Assembly: GCF_019061125.1 (NCBI RefSeq)
Contig: NZ_JAHQYI010000001.1
Location: 558,001 to 622,000 of the forward strand
Direction: 5' to 3'
Length of the DNA: 64,000 nucleotides
From: Microbacterium sp. NC79
Lineage (GTDB): Bacteria; Actinomycetota; Actinomycetes; Actinomycetales; Microbacteriaceae
Shown here: one piece after another, positions 54,287 to 63,342 of the stretch
Numbering within the stretch: the stretch's first letter is position 1
Layout: each line of letters starts with the position of its first letter
Made by a program: the position numbers and the translations under genes
Notes under the pieces: generated by a model
The model's input: only the letters and a program-made list of their open reading frames with translations
Databases searched by the model: none
What the model was told of the DNA's origin: nothing

Positions 54287-55219
54287 ATGACTCTGGCCGA
54301 TCAACGAGGACGACGCGCGATTCTCATCGCTGTCTCCTTGGCCGCGCTGGCAGCTGTCGTGGTGGTGTTGAGCGAAGCGATGCTGCGGGTAAACTCCAAC
54401 GCTGTGTTGGCGCCGGAACGCGCTGAGCGCGAAGAACTGATGGCATGGCTCGCTCGTGGCCTGTTCGTTCTCGGCGCTGGGTGGCTGACGATCGGTATCT
54501 TCGCCGCACGCACGAGCCTGGTGCGTCGTCCTGGTGCGGCCGCCGCCCGAGCCACGTGGCTGTCGTTTTCGCGACCGTGGCGTGCTCGTGAGTCCATGCT
54601 CGGCCTGCTCGCGCTTGACCGTTGGCTTCTCGTCATTATTCCGGCCGGCCTGCTCATTGCCACGCACCTTGTTGTTGGTTCTTTTCTCTCCGTTATCCCC
54701 GTGCTCATTGCGAGTGCGGGGTGGTTTGTTTTCGGAGCGATCATCATCGTGCTGGTCTGGCCGCGTTCGTCGTGGCCGGTCATCTCCGCGGTGTCTGGCA
54801 CCGCTGTGGTGTGGAGTCTTGTCATGCTTGCCGGAGTCGCGATCGCGGGGCCCGGAAACTTTTGGTTGCTGCTGTGGGATACCTCGTGGCTGCGTTTCAT
54901 CGTATTGACCCTCGTGTTGGCGGTGCTCGCCTGGGCGCTGATCGCCGCAGGCGGCGCCATTACCCCGCAGATCGGCCCGCTGGCTGCTGTGGGAGCGGTG
55001 ACCGCAAGCATTGGCGGAACCATCGCACTGGTGTCGCTGGTGATGGCGGTTCTCGGGCCGGTCTGGTTGGGCGCACAGTGGCAAGATGAGGCCGTCGAAG
55101 TCATGGCAGAACCGGTCGCGGTGTGGATCAACTTCGCGGCGGGCATCGTCCTGCTTGTCGGCGGTCTCGTGGTGACCTTTTACGCACGACGCGTGCGTGC
55201 CGCTTCGCAGCGTCGCTAG
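54287..55219 (+). CDS. Polytopic membrane protein of unknown function
   Basis: Protein of 310 residues, not recognised as a named family. About eight hydrophobic helices are visible, beginning with RAILIAVSLAALAAVVVVL, with a loop at residues 35-55 rich in charged residues after the first helix and a basic C-terminus (YARRVRAASQRR). No catalytic motif is evident. TAAGAT at 54275-54280 lies 6 bases before the ATG, suggesting a leaderless message of its own. It lies between the PspC system and pcrA, with no evident functional link. Confidence 0.75.
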   Translation: MTLADQRGRRAILIAVSLAALAAVVVVLSEAMLRVNSNAVLAPERAEREELMAWLARGLFVLGAGWLTIGIFAARTSLVRRPGAAAARATWLSFSRPWRARESMLGLLALDRWLLVIIPAGLLIATHLVVGSFLSVIPVLIASAGWFVFGAIIIVLVWPRSSWPVISAVSGTAVVWSLVMLAGVAIAGPGNFWLLLWDTSWLRFIVLTLVLAVLAWALIAAGGAITPQIGPLAAVGAVTASIGGTIALVSLVMAVLGPVWLGAQWQDEAVEVMAEPVAVWINFAAGIVLLVGGLVVTFYARRVRAASQRR

Positions 55220-55260
55220 CGGACGGCAATGTCAGAGCTCCGGCCTAAACTGGAGTCATC

Positions 55261-57690
55261 ATGACCGAGTCTGTGCAGCCCATTATCGTCGGCCGAAGCG
55301 CCGAGCCTTCTGCGGCTGGAGATCCGCTTCTCGACGGGCTCAACGCACCGCAAGCTGAGGCCGTGACCTATCGCGGTCAGGCGTTACTCATCGTGGCAGG
55401 CGCGGGTTCCGGCAAGACACGGGTGCTGACGCACCGCATCGCCTCCCTGTTGCGCTCACGTGAGGCGTGGCCAAGCCAGATCTTGGCGATCACCTTTACG
55501 AACAAAGCGGCAGCCGAAATGCGTGAACGCGTTGGGCACATCGTGGGCGACGTGTCTAAGGGCATGTGGATTTCGACGTTCCACTCCGCGTGCGTGCGCA
55601 TTCTGCGCCGCGAGGCGCAGCAGTTTGGGTTCACTTCCTCCTTCACGATCTATGACTCTGGCGACTCCCGCGCGCTGCTGAAGCGCCTCGTGAAAGAGCA
55701 CGAGGCCGATGCCTACGGGCTCACTCCTGCCAGCGTGCAGGGCCGCATTTCAAAGCTCAAGAACGAACTCGAAGACGCGGACTCGTTTGCGCGCTCCGCC
55801 AACATGAACGACCCGGTCGAGCGGAAGTTTGCCGATGTGTTCCGCGATTATCAGCGCGCGTTGCAGAAGGCGAACGCCTTCGACTTTGACGACCTGATCG
55901 GTCAAACCGTCTACCTGTTCCGCGCTTTCCCGCACGTTGCTGACGTGTATCGCCGCCGGTTCCGTCACATTCTTGTCGACGAGTATCAAGACACGAACCA
56001 CGCGCAGTATTCGCTTATTCGTGAGTTGACAAAGCCGGTGGTCGGCAGCGCAGCCGAGCCATATTCCGCCGGCGGAATGATGATTTTTGAGGCAGACCAG
56101 GCACCAGAGCTTGAAGGCGCTTCACTCACCGTCGTGGGTGACTCTGATCAGTCGATCTACGCATTCCGTGGCGCTGACATTCGCAATATCAGCGAGTTTG
56201 AGCATGACTTCCCTGGCGCGAAGGTGGTGCTGCTCGAGCAAAACTACCGTTCCACACAGAACATTCTGGGTGCGGCCAACGCGGTGATCAGCAACAACTT
56301 CGACCGCAAAGAGAAGAAGCTGTGGACGGACAGCGGTGACGGTGAGAAGATCGTCGGCTTCACCGGGTATTCGCAACACGATGAAGCACAGTTCGTTGCC
56401 GATGAGCTTGAGACACTGCACCGCGGCGGCATGCCGTACAGCGAAATGGCAGTGTTCTACCGCACCAATTCGCAGTCGCGTGCGCTGGAAGAGATCTTCA
56501 TCCGCTCGGCGCTGCCCTACAAGATCATGGGCGGCACGAAGTTCTACGACCGCGCTGAAATCAAAGACGCACTGGCCTACCTCGTCGCGGTCGTGAACCC
56601 GGCAGATGACCAATCGGTGCGCCGCATCCTGAACAGGCCGAAGCGTGGCATCGGTGACGTCAGCGAGACGAATATTGCGGCGTACGCTGCCGAGCACAAC
56701 ATCTCGTTCCGTGATGCCCTCGCAAACTCTGAGGCGCTTGGCTTCGGCCCGAAGATTCAGAACGCGATCGCACAGCTCGACGCTGTGCTCTCCGAAGCGG
56801 CGAACATTATGGTTCCGGCATCGGGCGAGATTCCGCCGTCGACGGCTGTCGCGGATGGGCTGCAGGTGCTCTTGCAAAAGAGTGGATACCTCGATTCGCT
56901 GCGGATGAGCAAAGATCCGCAAGACGAGGCGCGTGTCGAAAACCTCGATGAGCTCGTTGCCGTCACCCGCGAGTTCGCGCGCAACAACCCCGAGGGCACG
57001 TTGAGTGACTTCCTCACCGAGGTTGCACTGGTGTCTGACGCTGATGACCTCGACGACGAATCCGGTGTCGTCTCGCTTATGACGATGCACACGGCGAAGG
57101 GCCTCGAGTTTGATGCCGTCTTCGTCACCGGCGTGGAAGAAGATCTCATTCCACACCGCATTTCGGCGGGGGAGCCTGGTGGTCCGCAAGAAGAACGCCG
57201 GCTGTTCTATGTCGGTGTGACGCGTGCGCGCAAGCGGCTGTTCCTCACGCTCGCCATGACGCGTGCGCAGTTCGGCGAGGTTTCGGTGGCAATGCCGAGC
57301 CGGTTCCTGCAGGAGATTCCGGCCGACCTGATCGATTGGCGTCAGTCGCCAGGGGATGTCAACTCCCGCGGCGGCACGCAATCACGCGCGCTGAACGCTC
57401 GCCGACCAGGCGGGGGCTTCGGCGTGCAACAGCTCCCATCCGGCCGTTCCGGCGGATTCGGCCCCAAGACCACCTCACTCGAGAAATTCCCGAACCGTAT
57501 TCCCTCTAAAGTGCGAGACAACGGTGCGCTTGAGCTTGCTCCAGGCGATCGTATTCGCCACGACGACTTCGGTGAAGGCCGTGTCGACCTCGTGACTGGC
57601 GAAGGCGCGAAGCGTATCGCGCACGTGCGTTTCGATTCCGCTGGCGCAAAGAAGCTGTTGATTAAGATCGCGCCGATCGAGAAGCTCTAG
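55261..57690 (+). CDS. pcrA: UvrD/PcrA-type ATP-dependent DNA helicase
   Basis: Superfamily 1A 3-prime to 5-prime helicase for repair and replication, 809 residues. Motifs in order: Walker A AGAGSGKTRVLTHR near residue 46, LAITFTNKAAAEM, Walker B VDEYQDTN near 240, GDSDQSIYAFRGAD, YRSTQNIL, TMHTAKGLEF and EERRLFYVGVTRA. An insertion at ~265-280 (EPYSAGGMMIFE) separates motifs II and III. The C-terminal domain (DFGEGRVDLVTG) is the PcrA RNA-polymerase-binding type. TAAACT lies at 55246-55251, with GGAG just after it. Its stop overlaps that of the MerR gene. Confidence 0.94.
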   Translation: MTESVQPIIVGRSAEPSAAGDPLLDGLNAPQAEAVTYRGQALLIVAGAGSGKTRVLTHRIASLLRSREAWPSQILAITFTNKAAAEMRERVGHIVGDVSKGMWISTFHSACVRILRREAQQFGFTSSFTIYDSGDSRALLKRLVKEHEADAYGLTPASVQGRISKLKNELEDADSFARSANMNDPVERKFADVFRDYQRALQKANAFDFDDLIGQTVYLFRAFPHVADVYRRRFRHILVDEYQDTNHAQYSLIRELTKPVVGSAAEPYSAGGMMIFEADQAPELEGASLTVVGDSDQSIYAFRGADIRNISEFEHDFPGAKVVLLEQNYRSTQNILGAANAVISNNFDRKEKKLWTDSGDGEKIVGFTGYSQHDEAQFVADELETLHRGGMPYSEMAVFYRTNSQSRALEEIFIRSALPYKIMGGTKFYDRAEIKDALAYLVAVVNPADDQSVRRILNRPKRGIGDVSETNIAAYAAEHNISFRDALANSEALGFGPKIQNAIAQLDAVLSEAANIMVPASGEIPPSTAVADGLQVLLQKSGYLDSLRMSKDPQDEARVENLDELVAVTREFARNNPEGTLSDFLTEVALVSDADDLDDESGVVSLMTMHTAKGLEFDAVFVTGVEEDLIPHRISAGEPGGPQEERRLFYVGVTRARKRLFLTLAMTRAQFGEVSVAMPSRFLQEIPADLIDWRQSPGDVNSRGGTQSRALNARRPGGGFGVQQLPSGRSGGFGPKTTSLEKFPNRIPSKVRDNGALELAPGDRIRHDDFGEGRVDLVTGEGAKRIAHVRFDSAGAKKLLIKIAPIEKL

Positions 57691-58424
57691 GCTCGACGAC
57701 TGTCTTCATCAGGCAGAACCGGTGCTTGCGTGGTGTGCGCAACCGGCGGTTCCGTGAGCCGCGCAGCGGGTGTTCCCTGAAGACCAGGCTCTGGTGGCAT
57801 CCCCGCCGCGCCACGCTGTTGCATGGCGCGGATGCTGAGCGTCTGGTGGGCGAGGCGGCGAAGCGCCAGGATAATCGGCTCATACATGGCCGTGCCCATC
57901 ACGGCGAAGCCAATAATGTCTTTCGGGCTCATGCGTGCCATGGGTTGCAATTCACGCTGCGCCATGGTCATCGCAATGGTGCCGTAGAACGCGATGTCTT
58001 CTGCCTCCCAAAACAGGTCGGCATCCTTCACGGCTTGGATTGCGCTGTTGAGCTGCTTGACCGCAGCCGAGCGGGTGTCGTAAATGTAGTCGAGCGCGGC
58101 CAGCGCATCGCGGGCGAGCGGGTAATCGCCGTCGGCGGAATCGGGGATGTACGGCGGCAGCGCGCTGATCGCGCGGCTGAGCGATTCGGATGGATCAGGC
58201 AGTGGCGCATCCACCAGGCCAAGTATTTCCTTCACTCTCGCCATCGGCAGCGAACGCACATCGGTGAGTGCCGTGATCAGTCGGATGCGCTTGACGTGTT
58301 CGTCTGAGTATTCCGCGCGCTTCGTGCTGACGGCGGTGCCGCGGGGAAGGACGCCCTCGCGGAGATAGAACTTGATTGTGGCGATCGACACACCGGTGGC
58401 AGCGGAGAGGGCTGAGATTTGCAT
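57687..58424 (-). CDS. MerR family transcriptional regulator
   Basis: DNA-binding regulator of 245 residues. The N-terminal winged helix has MQISALSAATGVSIATIKFYLREGVLP and is followed by RAEYSDEHVKRIRLITAL. The C-terminal ~150 residues form an alpha-helical domain that I do not recognise, ending in a proline-rich tail. The start at 58424 is set by AGAGGAG on the minus strand; an in-frame ATG at 58460 is possible. TAAAGT on the minus strand near 58474 is a candidate -10 box. Confidence 0.85.
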   Translation of the reverse strand: MQISALSAATGVSIATIKFYLREGVLPRGTAVSTKRAEYSDEHVKRIRLITALTDVRSLPMARVKEILGLVDAPLPDPSESLSRAISALPPYIPDSADGDYPLARDALAALDYIYDTRSAAVKQLNSAIQAVKDADLFWEAEDIAFYGTIAMTMAQRELQPMARMSPKDIIGFAVMGTAMYEPIILALRRLAHQTLSIRAMQQRGAAGMPPEPGLQGTPAARLTEPPVAHTTQAPVLPDEDSRRA

Positions 58425-58777
58425 CGGGCTCCTCTCAGCAGGCGTGGACGGTGCGGTCATTCGCGATTCCACTTTACGATTCTTGCGCGGCTGAGCGCTA
58501 GATAGCGCTTGTATCCACCGCGCGCTAGACTGAGTGCACACCGCCAGGGACGGTGATAATCGCATAGCGGACCACGACGTGTGGGGGAGCGCTTCGACGG
58601 GGGTCGAGCGCCGCGCGCGTGCTTAGTGAGAGATCGCTTTTCGTTCGGCGCTAGGCGATATTTTCTTGGGTCGTGGGTGCCGCGTTTGCAGCGCAGCACC
58701 CACGACTTCAGGAAAGAATCCCCCGATATCTTTGCATCCGCGCCAAGCGCATTCTTTCCGCACGTTAGGCTGACTCA
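58425..58777. other. Intergenic region with two unassigned hairpins
   Basis: No gene is supported. A -10-like TAGACT (58526-58531) is followed by hairpin 1 at 58589-58611 (GCGC-TCGAC stem, GGGG loop) and hairpin 2 at 58670-58706, whose arms GTCGTGGGTGC and GCACCCACGAC are perfectly complementary. The SseB-like gene has its own -10 box at 58766-58771. A short non-coding RNA is possible. Confidence 0.45.
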
Positions 58778-59875
58778 ATGGCACTGTTCTCTCGCCGCAA
58801 GAATGACCCGTCCGATCGGACACCCGAAACCGGTGTCGTCGCCGAGGGCGCTGATGCCCCCGTCGCTGACGCCCCCGTCGCCGACGCAACCGAGTCTCAG
58901 GCTCCCCCCGAGGTTCCGGCCGAGCCGCAGGCTCCTGCCGAGGCCGTCCCGCAGGTGAACATCAGTATGACGTCGTTCGGCGGGCTCGGCTCCACGCCCA
59001 CTCCGGCTAAACCTGCTTTGCTGCGCCCCGAGAAGCCAGAAGACGTCGTGCTCCCGCTCGCTCCGAGCGACCCCCCGACAAATCTGGAGACCATTTCGGG
59101 GCTGCGCGATAACGGCGTGCTGCGTGATGCACTCGCGGCACTCGGCGCAACGCCGACCGGTCCAGAACTGCTCGGCGTTACCCGTCAGCTCCTGCAGGGA
59201 CACGTCTATCTTCGAGTACGTGGCGACGCTCGCGAGCAGATCGCTGCGGGCGAATCGCTCCAGCTCGGTATTGTCAGCGACGGCGACCGTCAGTTCATGC
59301 TGGCGTACAGCTCAGGTCGTTCGCTTCGTGACGCGTTCCAGAAAGACAACGACGCCAACACCAGCGCCTTTGCTCAGCCCGCGTACGCCGTGATCAACAA
59401 CGTTCTCAAGGGCAACCTTGCGGGGTTGATCCTCGACAACGATTCGGCGCCGGCGCGCGCGGTTATTCCGACCGACGTGCTCAAGCGTGCGATGACGCAG
59501 GTCGAAGACGAAATGAAGCTCAAAACGATCCTGTGTGAGCCGCGTGCCGAAGACACCAAGGATAAGGTGCTTGCGGCTCTCCGCGACGCACGCCTGTGGG
59601 TTGCTGTCGGTGTTGCCAGCGAGAAGGACGGCGAAAAGCAGTACGGCATTGCCGAAGCGCACACGCGCGATGGCCGTCGCCTGTTGCAGCTGTTCACGCA
59701 CCCGCTTGAGGTCGTGGCGCTGCAGCGCCCTGAGCAGCCGATGCCGTTTGGCTTCGACAAGCTGCAGAGCGCGTTCGTTGAGCATGGCAGCCTTGCCGGC
59801 GTCGTGATCGACCCGGCAGGGCCGAGCATTCGCATCACCCGCGACGAGCTCGCAGCGGTGCTCGCCGAAGCGTAA
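58778..59875 (+). CDS. SseB family protein
   Basis: Soluble protein of 365 residues. An Ala/Pro/Glu-rich tail of ~65 residues precedes the SseB-type domain (from NGVLRDALAALG near 112 to ~215, including LAYSSGRSLRDAF) and a C-terminal SseB-like domain with LRDARLWVAVGVA. Despite the name, actinobacterial members are not secretion proteins and their role is unknown. ATG 58778 is 6 bases after TAGGCT with no ribosome site. Confidence 0.82.
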   Translation: MALFSRRKNDPSDRTPETGVVAEGADAPVADAPVADATESQAPPEVPAEPQAPAEAVPQVNISMTSFGGLGSTPTPAKPALLRPEKPEDVVLPLAPSDPPTNLETISGLRDNGVLRDALAALGATPTGPELLGVTRQLLQGHVYLRVRGDAREQIAAGESLQLGIVSDGDRQFMLAYSSGRSLRDAFQKDNDANTSAFAQPAYAVINNVLKGNLAGLILDNDSAPARAVIPTDVLKRAMTQVEDEMKLKTILCEPRAEDTKDKVLAALRDARLWVAVGVASEKDGEKQYGIAEAHTRDGRRLLQLFTHPLEVVALQRPEQPMPFGFDKLQSAFVEHGSLAGVVIDPAGPSIRITRDELAAVLAEA

Positions 59876-59925
59876 CGGCACGCGTACCCCTCGCGCACGA
59901 GCGCGAGCAGGCATAGGGTCGCCGT

Positions 59926-60951
59926 ATGGCGAGCGAACGTGTGCTTTTGACGGTTCCCGGGCCTGATGGCGTGCGCGAGATTTCGCTGTCGAGCCCGAAC
60001 CGCGTGGTGTTCCCAGCCGCGGGCGTGACCAAACACGAGCTCGCGGAGTACCTGATTGCTGTCGCGGAACCATTCCTCGCGGCAAACGGCAATCGCCCGG
60101 TTTCGCTCGAGCGATTCGGTGGCGATGTCACAGCGGACGGATTCTTTTCAAAGAACCCGCCACGAGGGGCACCCGACTACGTCTCCAGCGTTGAGGTGAC
60201 CTACCACTCAGGCCGCCACCATCCGCAAATGGTGCTGACCGAGATCGCGGCGGCCGTGTGGGCAGTGCAAATGAACACCGTCGTGTTTCACCCGTGGGCG
60301 TCACTCGCGAGCAATCCAGATAACCCGGTTGAGCTTCGTATCGACTTCGATCCCCAACCAGGTACCGGCTTGCCTGACGCGATCGTCGCGGCCCACGCGA
60401 TGCGTGAGGTGCTCCGTGAGGCCGGGTTGACGAGCTTCATCAAGACGAGCGGCAACCGCGGCCTCCATCTGTTTGCGCCCATTCAGCCCATGCACGAGTT
60501 TCTCGATGTGCGCCACGCCGTCATCGCGGCTTGTCGTGAGTTGGAGCGGCGCTTGCCTCAGCGCGTCACATCGGCCTGGTGGAAGGAAGAACGCGGCGAG
60601 CGAATCTTCCTCGACTACAACCAGGCCAACCGCGACCGCACAATGGCGGGTGCCTATAGCCCGCGACCGTTACCCACGGCCACTGTCTCGACGCCGGTGA
60701 CCTGGGATGAACTCGACACAGTCGATCCCCGCGCATTTACGGTTCGTACCGTGCCCGATCGGCTGCTGGCGGTGGGGGATCCGTGGGCGGGGTTCGCGGA
60801 GAATCCCGGAACCATTACTGAATTGCTGCGCTGGTGGGAGCGTGACGTCGACAACGGGTTGGGCGAGTTGCCGTTTCCTCCGGACTTTCCGAAGATGCCT
60901 GGGGAGCCGCCGCGCGTGCAACCCTCGCGCGCGAAGAAGTCTGCGCAATAG
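59926..60951 (+). CDS. LigD-type polymerase/primase domain protein (stand-alone PolDom)
   Basis: Archaeo-eukaryotic primase-like polymerase as in the NHEJ protein LigD, 341 residues. The catalytic acids are intact: D140 and D142 in LRIDFDPQPG and D230 in FLDYNQANRD. GGDVTADGFFSKNPP and TSGNRGLHLFAPI are family motifs. No ligase or nuclease domain and no ku gene is present in the window, so it is an orphan polymerase module. ATG 59926 is 6 bases after TAGGGT (59914-59919). Confidence 0.9.
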   Translation: MASERVLLTVPGPDGVREISLSSPNRVVFPAAGVTKHELAEYLIAVAEPFLAANGNRPVSLERFGGDVTADGFFSKNPPRGAPDYVSSVEVTYHSGRHHPQMVLTEIAAAVWAVQMNTVVFHPWASLASNPDNPVELRIDFDPQPGTGLPDAIVAAHAMREVLREAGLTSFIKTSGNRGLHLFAPIQPMHEFLDVRHAVIAACRELERRLPQRVTSAWWKEERGERIFLDYNQANRDRTMAGAYSPRPLPTATVSTPVTWDELDTVDPRAFTVRTVPDRLLAVGDPWAGFAENPGTITELLRWWERDVDNGLGELPFPPDFPKMPGEPPRVQPSRAKKSAQ

Positions 60952-61041
60952 TGCCTCCGGCAGCGCGACGCGCCGCTTGAGGCACTGGCCGCGCGTCCTG
61001 TTGCCCGCGTACAGTGTGAGTCACTACACGAAAGGCACCTC

Positions 61042-61410
61042 ATGAGCATCGTGACGAACATTGTGGCTGTCGACCTCGCTGTGACCGGAGCCGACCCGAT
61101 GCCCTGGTGGTTGTGGGCGATCGCGGGCGCGCTCGTTGTGCTCGGTATCGTGTTTCTCCTGCTGCGCCGCCGGGGCGACGACGATGCCGATGAGGCGCTG
61201 GCAGCCCCCATCATCGCGACCGTTGACCCGGCCACCGGACAGGGCATCGCGGCGACGACCCCGGTGCCAACCGATGTGAGTGCGGATGACGCTGCCGCCC
61301 AGATCTTCAAGCCCACGCCGCCACCTGCCGATGATGCCGCAGCACCGGAGGAGCCGCCGACAGCGGATGACGGCTCCGACGGTAACGCCGGCTCCGACGC
61401 TCAGTCGTGA
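61042..61410 (+). CDS. Small single-helix membrane protein
   Basis: Protein of 122 residues, no recognised family. One helix at about residues 24-43 (PWWLWAIAGALVVLGIVFLLL) is followed by RRRGDDDADE and an Ala/Pro/Asp-rich tail that is probably disordered and cytoplasmic. AAAGG precedes the ATG by seven bases. It overlaps the next gene as GTGA. Confidence 0.65.
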   Translation: MSIVTNIVAVDLAVTGADPMPWWLWAIAGALVVLGIVFLLLRRRGDDDADEALAAPIIATVDPATGQGIAATTPVPTDVSADDAAAQIFKPTPPPADDAAAPEEPPTADDGSDGNAGSDAQS

Positions 61411-61784
61411 CCGCTGCTGATTGTCCGTGCGGTACCGGCCTCCGCTACGCCGAATGCTGCGAGCCGTTTCATCGCGGCGACGCGCTCCCGCCGACGCCGC
61501 TTGCGCTGATGCGATCGCGGTACTCGGCGTTCGCGCGCGGTCTTGACAGCTACCTCACCGCAACCTGGCACCCGGGGACGCTTCAGGGTGACGTTGTCAC
61601 GGACGCTGGCACACGATGGACCCGCCTTGAGATCATCGACGCGCCAGAACCAACGCCGCGTCGCGGCGTCGTCGAGTTTGTCGCGCACTACCGCGAGGGC
61701 GGGCGCGATCACGAGCTGCACGAGCGCAGCCGGTTCGTCTTTCAATCCGGCCGCTGGTGGTACCTCGATGGTGAGCACAACTAG
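61407..61784 (+). CDS. YchJ family protein with SEC-C motif
   Basis: Protein of 125 residues of the UPF0225/YchJ family. The N-terminal zinc-binding SEC-C motif CPCGTGLRYAECC is followed by SRYSAFARGLDSYLTATWHP, and the rest is an NTF2-like fold ending in GRWWYLDGE. Function is unknown. GTG 61407 overlaps the stop of the small membrane protein. Confidence 0.88.
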   Translation: MTAADCPCGTGLRYAECCEPFHRGDALPPTPLALMRSRYSAFARGLDSYLTATWHPGTLQGDVVTDAGTRWTRLEIIDAPEPTPRRGVVEFVAHYREGGRDHELHERSRFVFQSGRWWYLDGEHN

Positions 61785-61863
61785 GCGCGTATTGCCTGCA
61801 TGATCGCTCGGCCCGCCTTGGCGTCAAACAGGCGACGGCATCCGACACCCGTAACATCAAAGG

Positions 61864-62328
61864 GTGACTTCGCGCTTTCGACCCGTTTCCGCCACCGGAT
61901 CCCTCTGGGGATTGCTGGCGTCCTACTGGTTCGCTGTCGCTGCCGTGATTATCATCGTGATCGCTGTCGGCCGTTCGAATCCGATGACCGCAGTGTGGAT
62001 CATTCTGCTCGCGCTCGCGGGACTCCTGCTGGCAACGGCCTTTGCGACAGGTTCCGCAATCATCGTCACCGAGCAGGAGATCATCGTGCGTCGGCGGATG
62101 CGCGCCGAGTGGAGTATTCCGGTGGCCGCCCTGACCACAATTGAAGAACACATCCCCATGCGCCCCCGTGCGCGTTCGCTCGCCGGATGGGTGTTTCGGG
62201 CCGACGGCTACCCTCAGGCGACCATCGAAATGGCCATGTTTGCGCCGCTCGACCGCCGACGGCTACGAGCGGTATTCGCCGACGTTCTGGTCTCGCCTGA
62301 TTTAGGACGGCCCACTCGCGACCGATGA
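61864..62328 (+). CDS. Small PH-like membrane protein
   Basis: Protein of 154 residues. Two helices at about 14-35 and 44-65 are followed by a soluble domain with AIIVTEQEIIVRRRMRAEWSIP, the pattern of a bacterial PH-like domain (DUF3093-like). Function is unknown. GTG 61864 is 6 bases after TAACAT (61852-61857). Confidence 0.7.
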   Translation: MTSRFRPVSATGSLWGLLASYWFAVAAVIIIVIAVGRSNPMTAVWIILLALAGLLLATAFATGSAIIVTEQEIIVRRRMRAEWSIPVAALTTIEEHIPMRPRARSLAGWVFRADGYPQATIEMAMFAPLDRRRLRAVFADVLVSPDLGRPTRDR

Positions 62329-62355
62329 GGTCTCAGCGCCGCGTACCCTTAATAG

Positions 62356-63270
62356 GTGGCCGTTGCAAAAGTTCTCCTCTACTACCAGTTCACCCCGATC
62401 GCTGACCCTGACGCCGTGCGCCTGTGGCAGCGCGATCTGTGTGAGTTGCTCGGTCTGCGTGGGCGCATCCTGATTTCGAAGGATGGTATCAACGGAACCG
62501 TGGGTGGCGACATCGCCGCCGTCAAGAAGTATTGGCGCAAGACCCGTGATTACCCGGGCTTTAAAGACATCGACTTCAAGTGGTCAGAGGGTACCGGCCT
62601 CGACGAGCAGGGTATGTCGCTGGACTTCCCGCGCCTGTCGGTCAAGGTGCGCGATGAGATCGTCAGCTTCGGCGCTCCGGGTGAGTTGCAGGTTGATGAG
62701 AATGGTGTTGTCGGGGGCGGCGCGCACCTCACGCCTGGTGCTCTGCACAAGCTCGTTGCGGAGCGCGGTGACGACGTCGTCTTCTTCGACGGCCGCAACG
62801 CATTTGAAGCCGAGATCGGCAAGTTTAAGAACGCCATCGTTCCCGACGTGGAGACCACGCGCGACTTCGTTGCGGAGCTCGACTCGGGCAAATACGACGA
62901 CCTCAAGGGCAAGCCCATCGTCACGTACTGCACCGGAGGGATCCGCTGTGAGGTGCTGTCCAGCCTGCTGGTGTCGCGCGGGTTCGGCGAGGTATACCAG
63001 CTCGACGGCGGCATCGTACGGTACGGCGAAAGCTTCGGCAATACGGGCCTGTGGGAGGGATCGCTCTACGTTTTCGATGGGCGCGAATCCGTCACGTTCG
63101 GCTCGAAGGCCGCAGTGATTTCGACATGCGCGACGTGCGACAGCGCCGAATCGCGCATGGTCAACTGCGCTGATGACGACTGCCGCAACCGCGTCGTGCA
63201 GTGTGAATCGTGCTCGAATGACGGCGTCGTCGCGCTCTGCTCACGCCACGACGAAAACGTCGCCGTCTGA
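62356..63270 (+). CDS. trhO: Oxygen-dependent tRNA uridine(34) hydroxylase TrhO (rhodanese family)
   Basis: Hydroxylates uridine 34 of tRNA to 5-hydroxyuridine; 304 residues. The N-terminal domain has [16 protein letters not shown]; the rhodanese domain follows with active-site C192 in [13 protein letters not shown]. The C-terminus holds six cysteines in CATC, CADDDC and CESC, likely a metal site. GTG 62356 is 6 bases after TACCCT (62344-62349) and lacks a ribosome site. Confidence 0.92.
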   Translation: MAVAKVLLYYQFTPIADPDAVRLWQRDLCELLGLRGRILISKDGINGTVGGDIAAVKKYWRKTRDYPGFKDIDFKWSEGTGLDEQGMSLDFPRLSVKVRDEIVSFGAPGELQVDENGVVGGGAHLTPGALHKLVAERGDDVVFFDGRNAFEAEIGKFKNAIVPDVETTRDFVAELDSGKYDDLKGKPIVTYCTGGIRCEVLSSLLVSRGFGEVYQLDGGIVRYGESFGNTGLWEGSLYVFDGRESVTFGSKAAVISTCATCDSAESRMVNCADDDCRNRVVQCESCSNDGVVALCSRHDENVAV

Positions 63271-63342
63271 CACCTGGGTGCATGGTCGCCGGCTGACATT
63301 CGCGGCACCATTTGCGGACGGTGCGGGTCTACGCGACAGCGG

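Noticed and set aside
58580-58720. 6C RNA (two C-loop hairpins) in the MerR-SseB gap
   Set aside because: Only one loop has a C-run on the minus strand (five bases) and the second hairpin has none.
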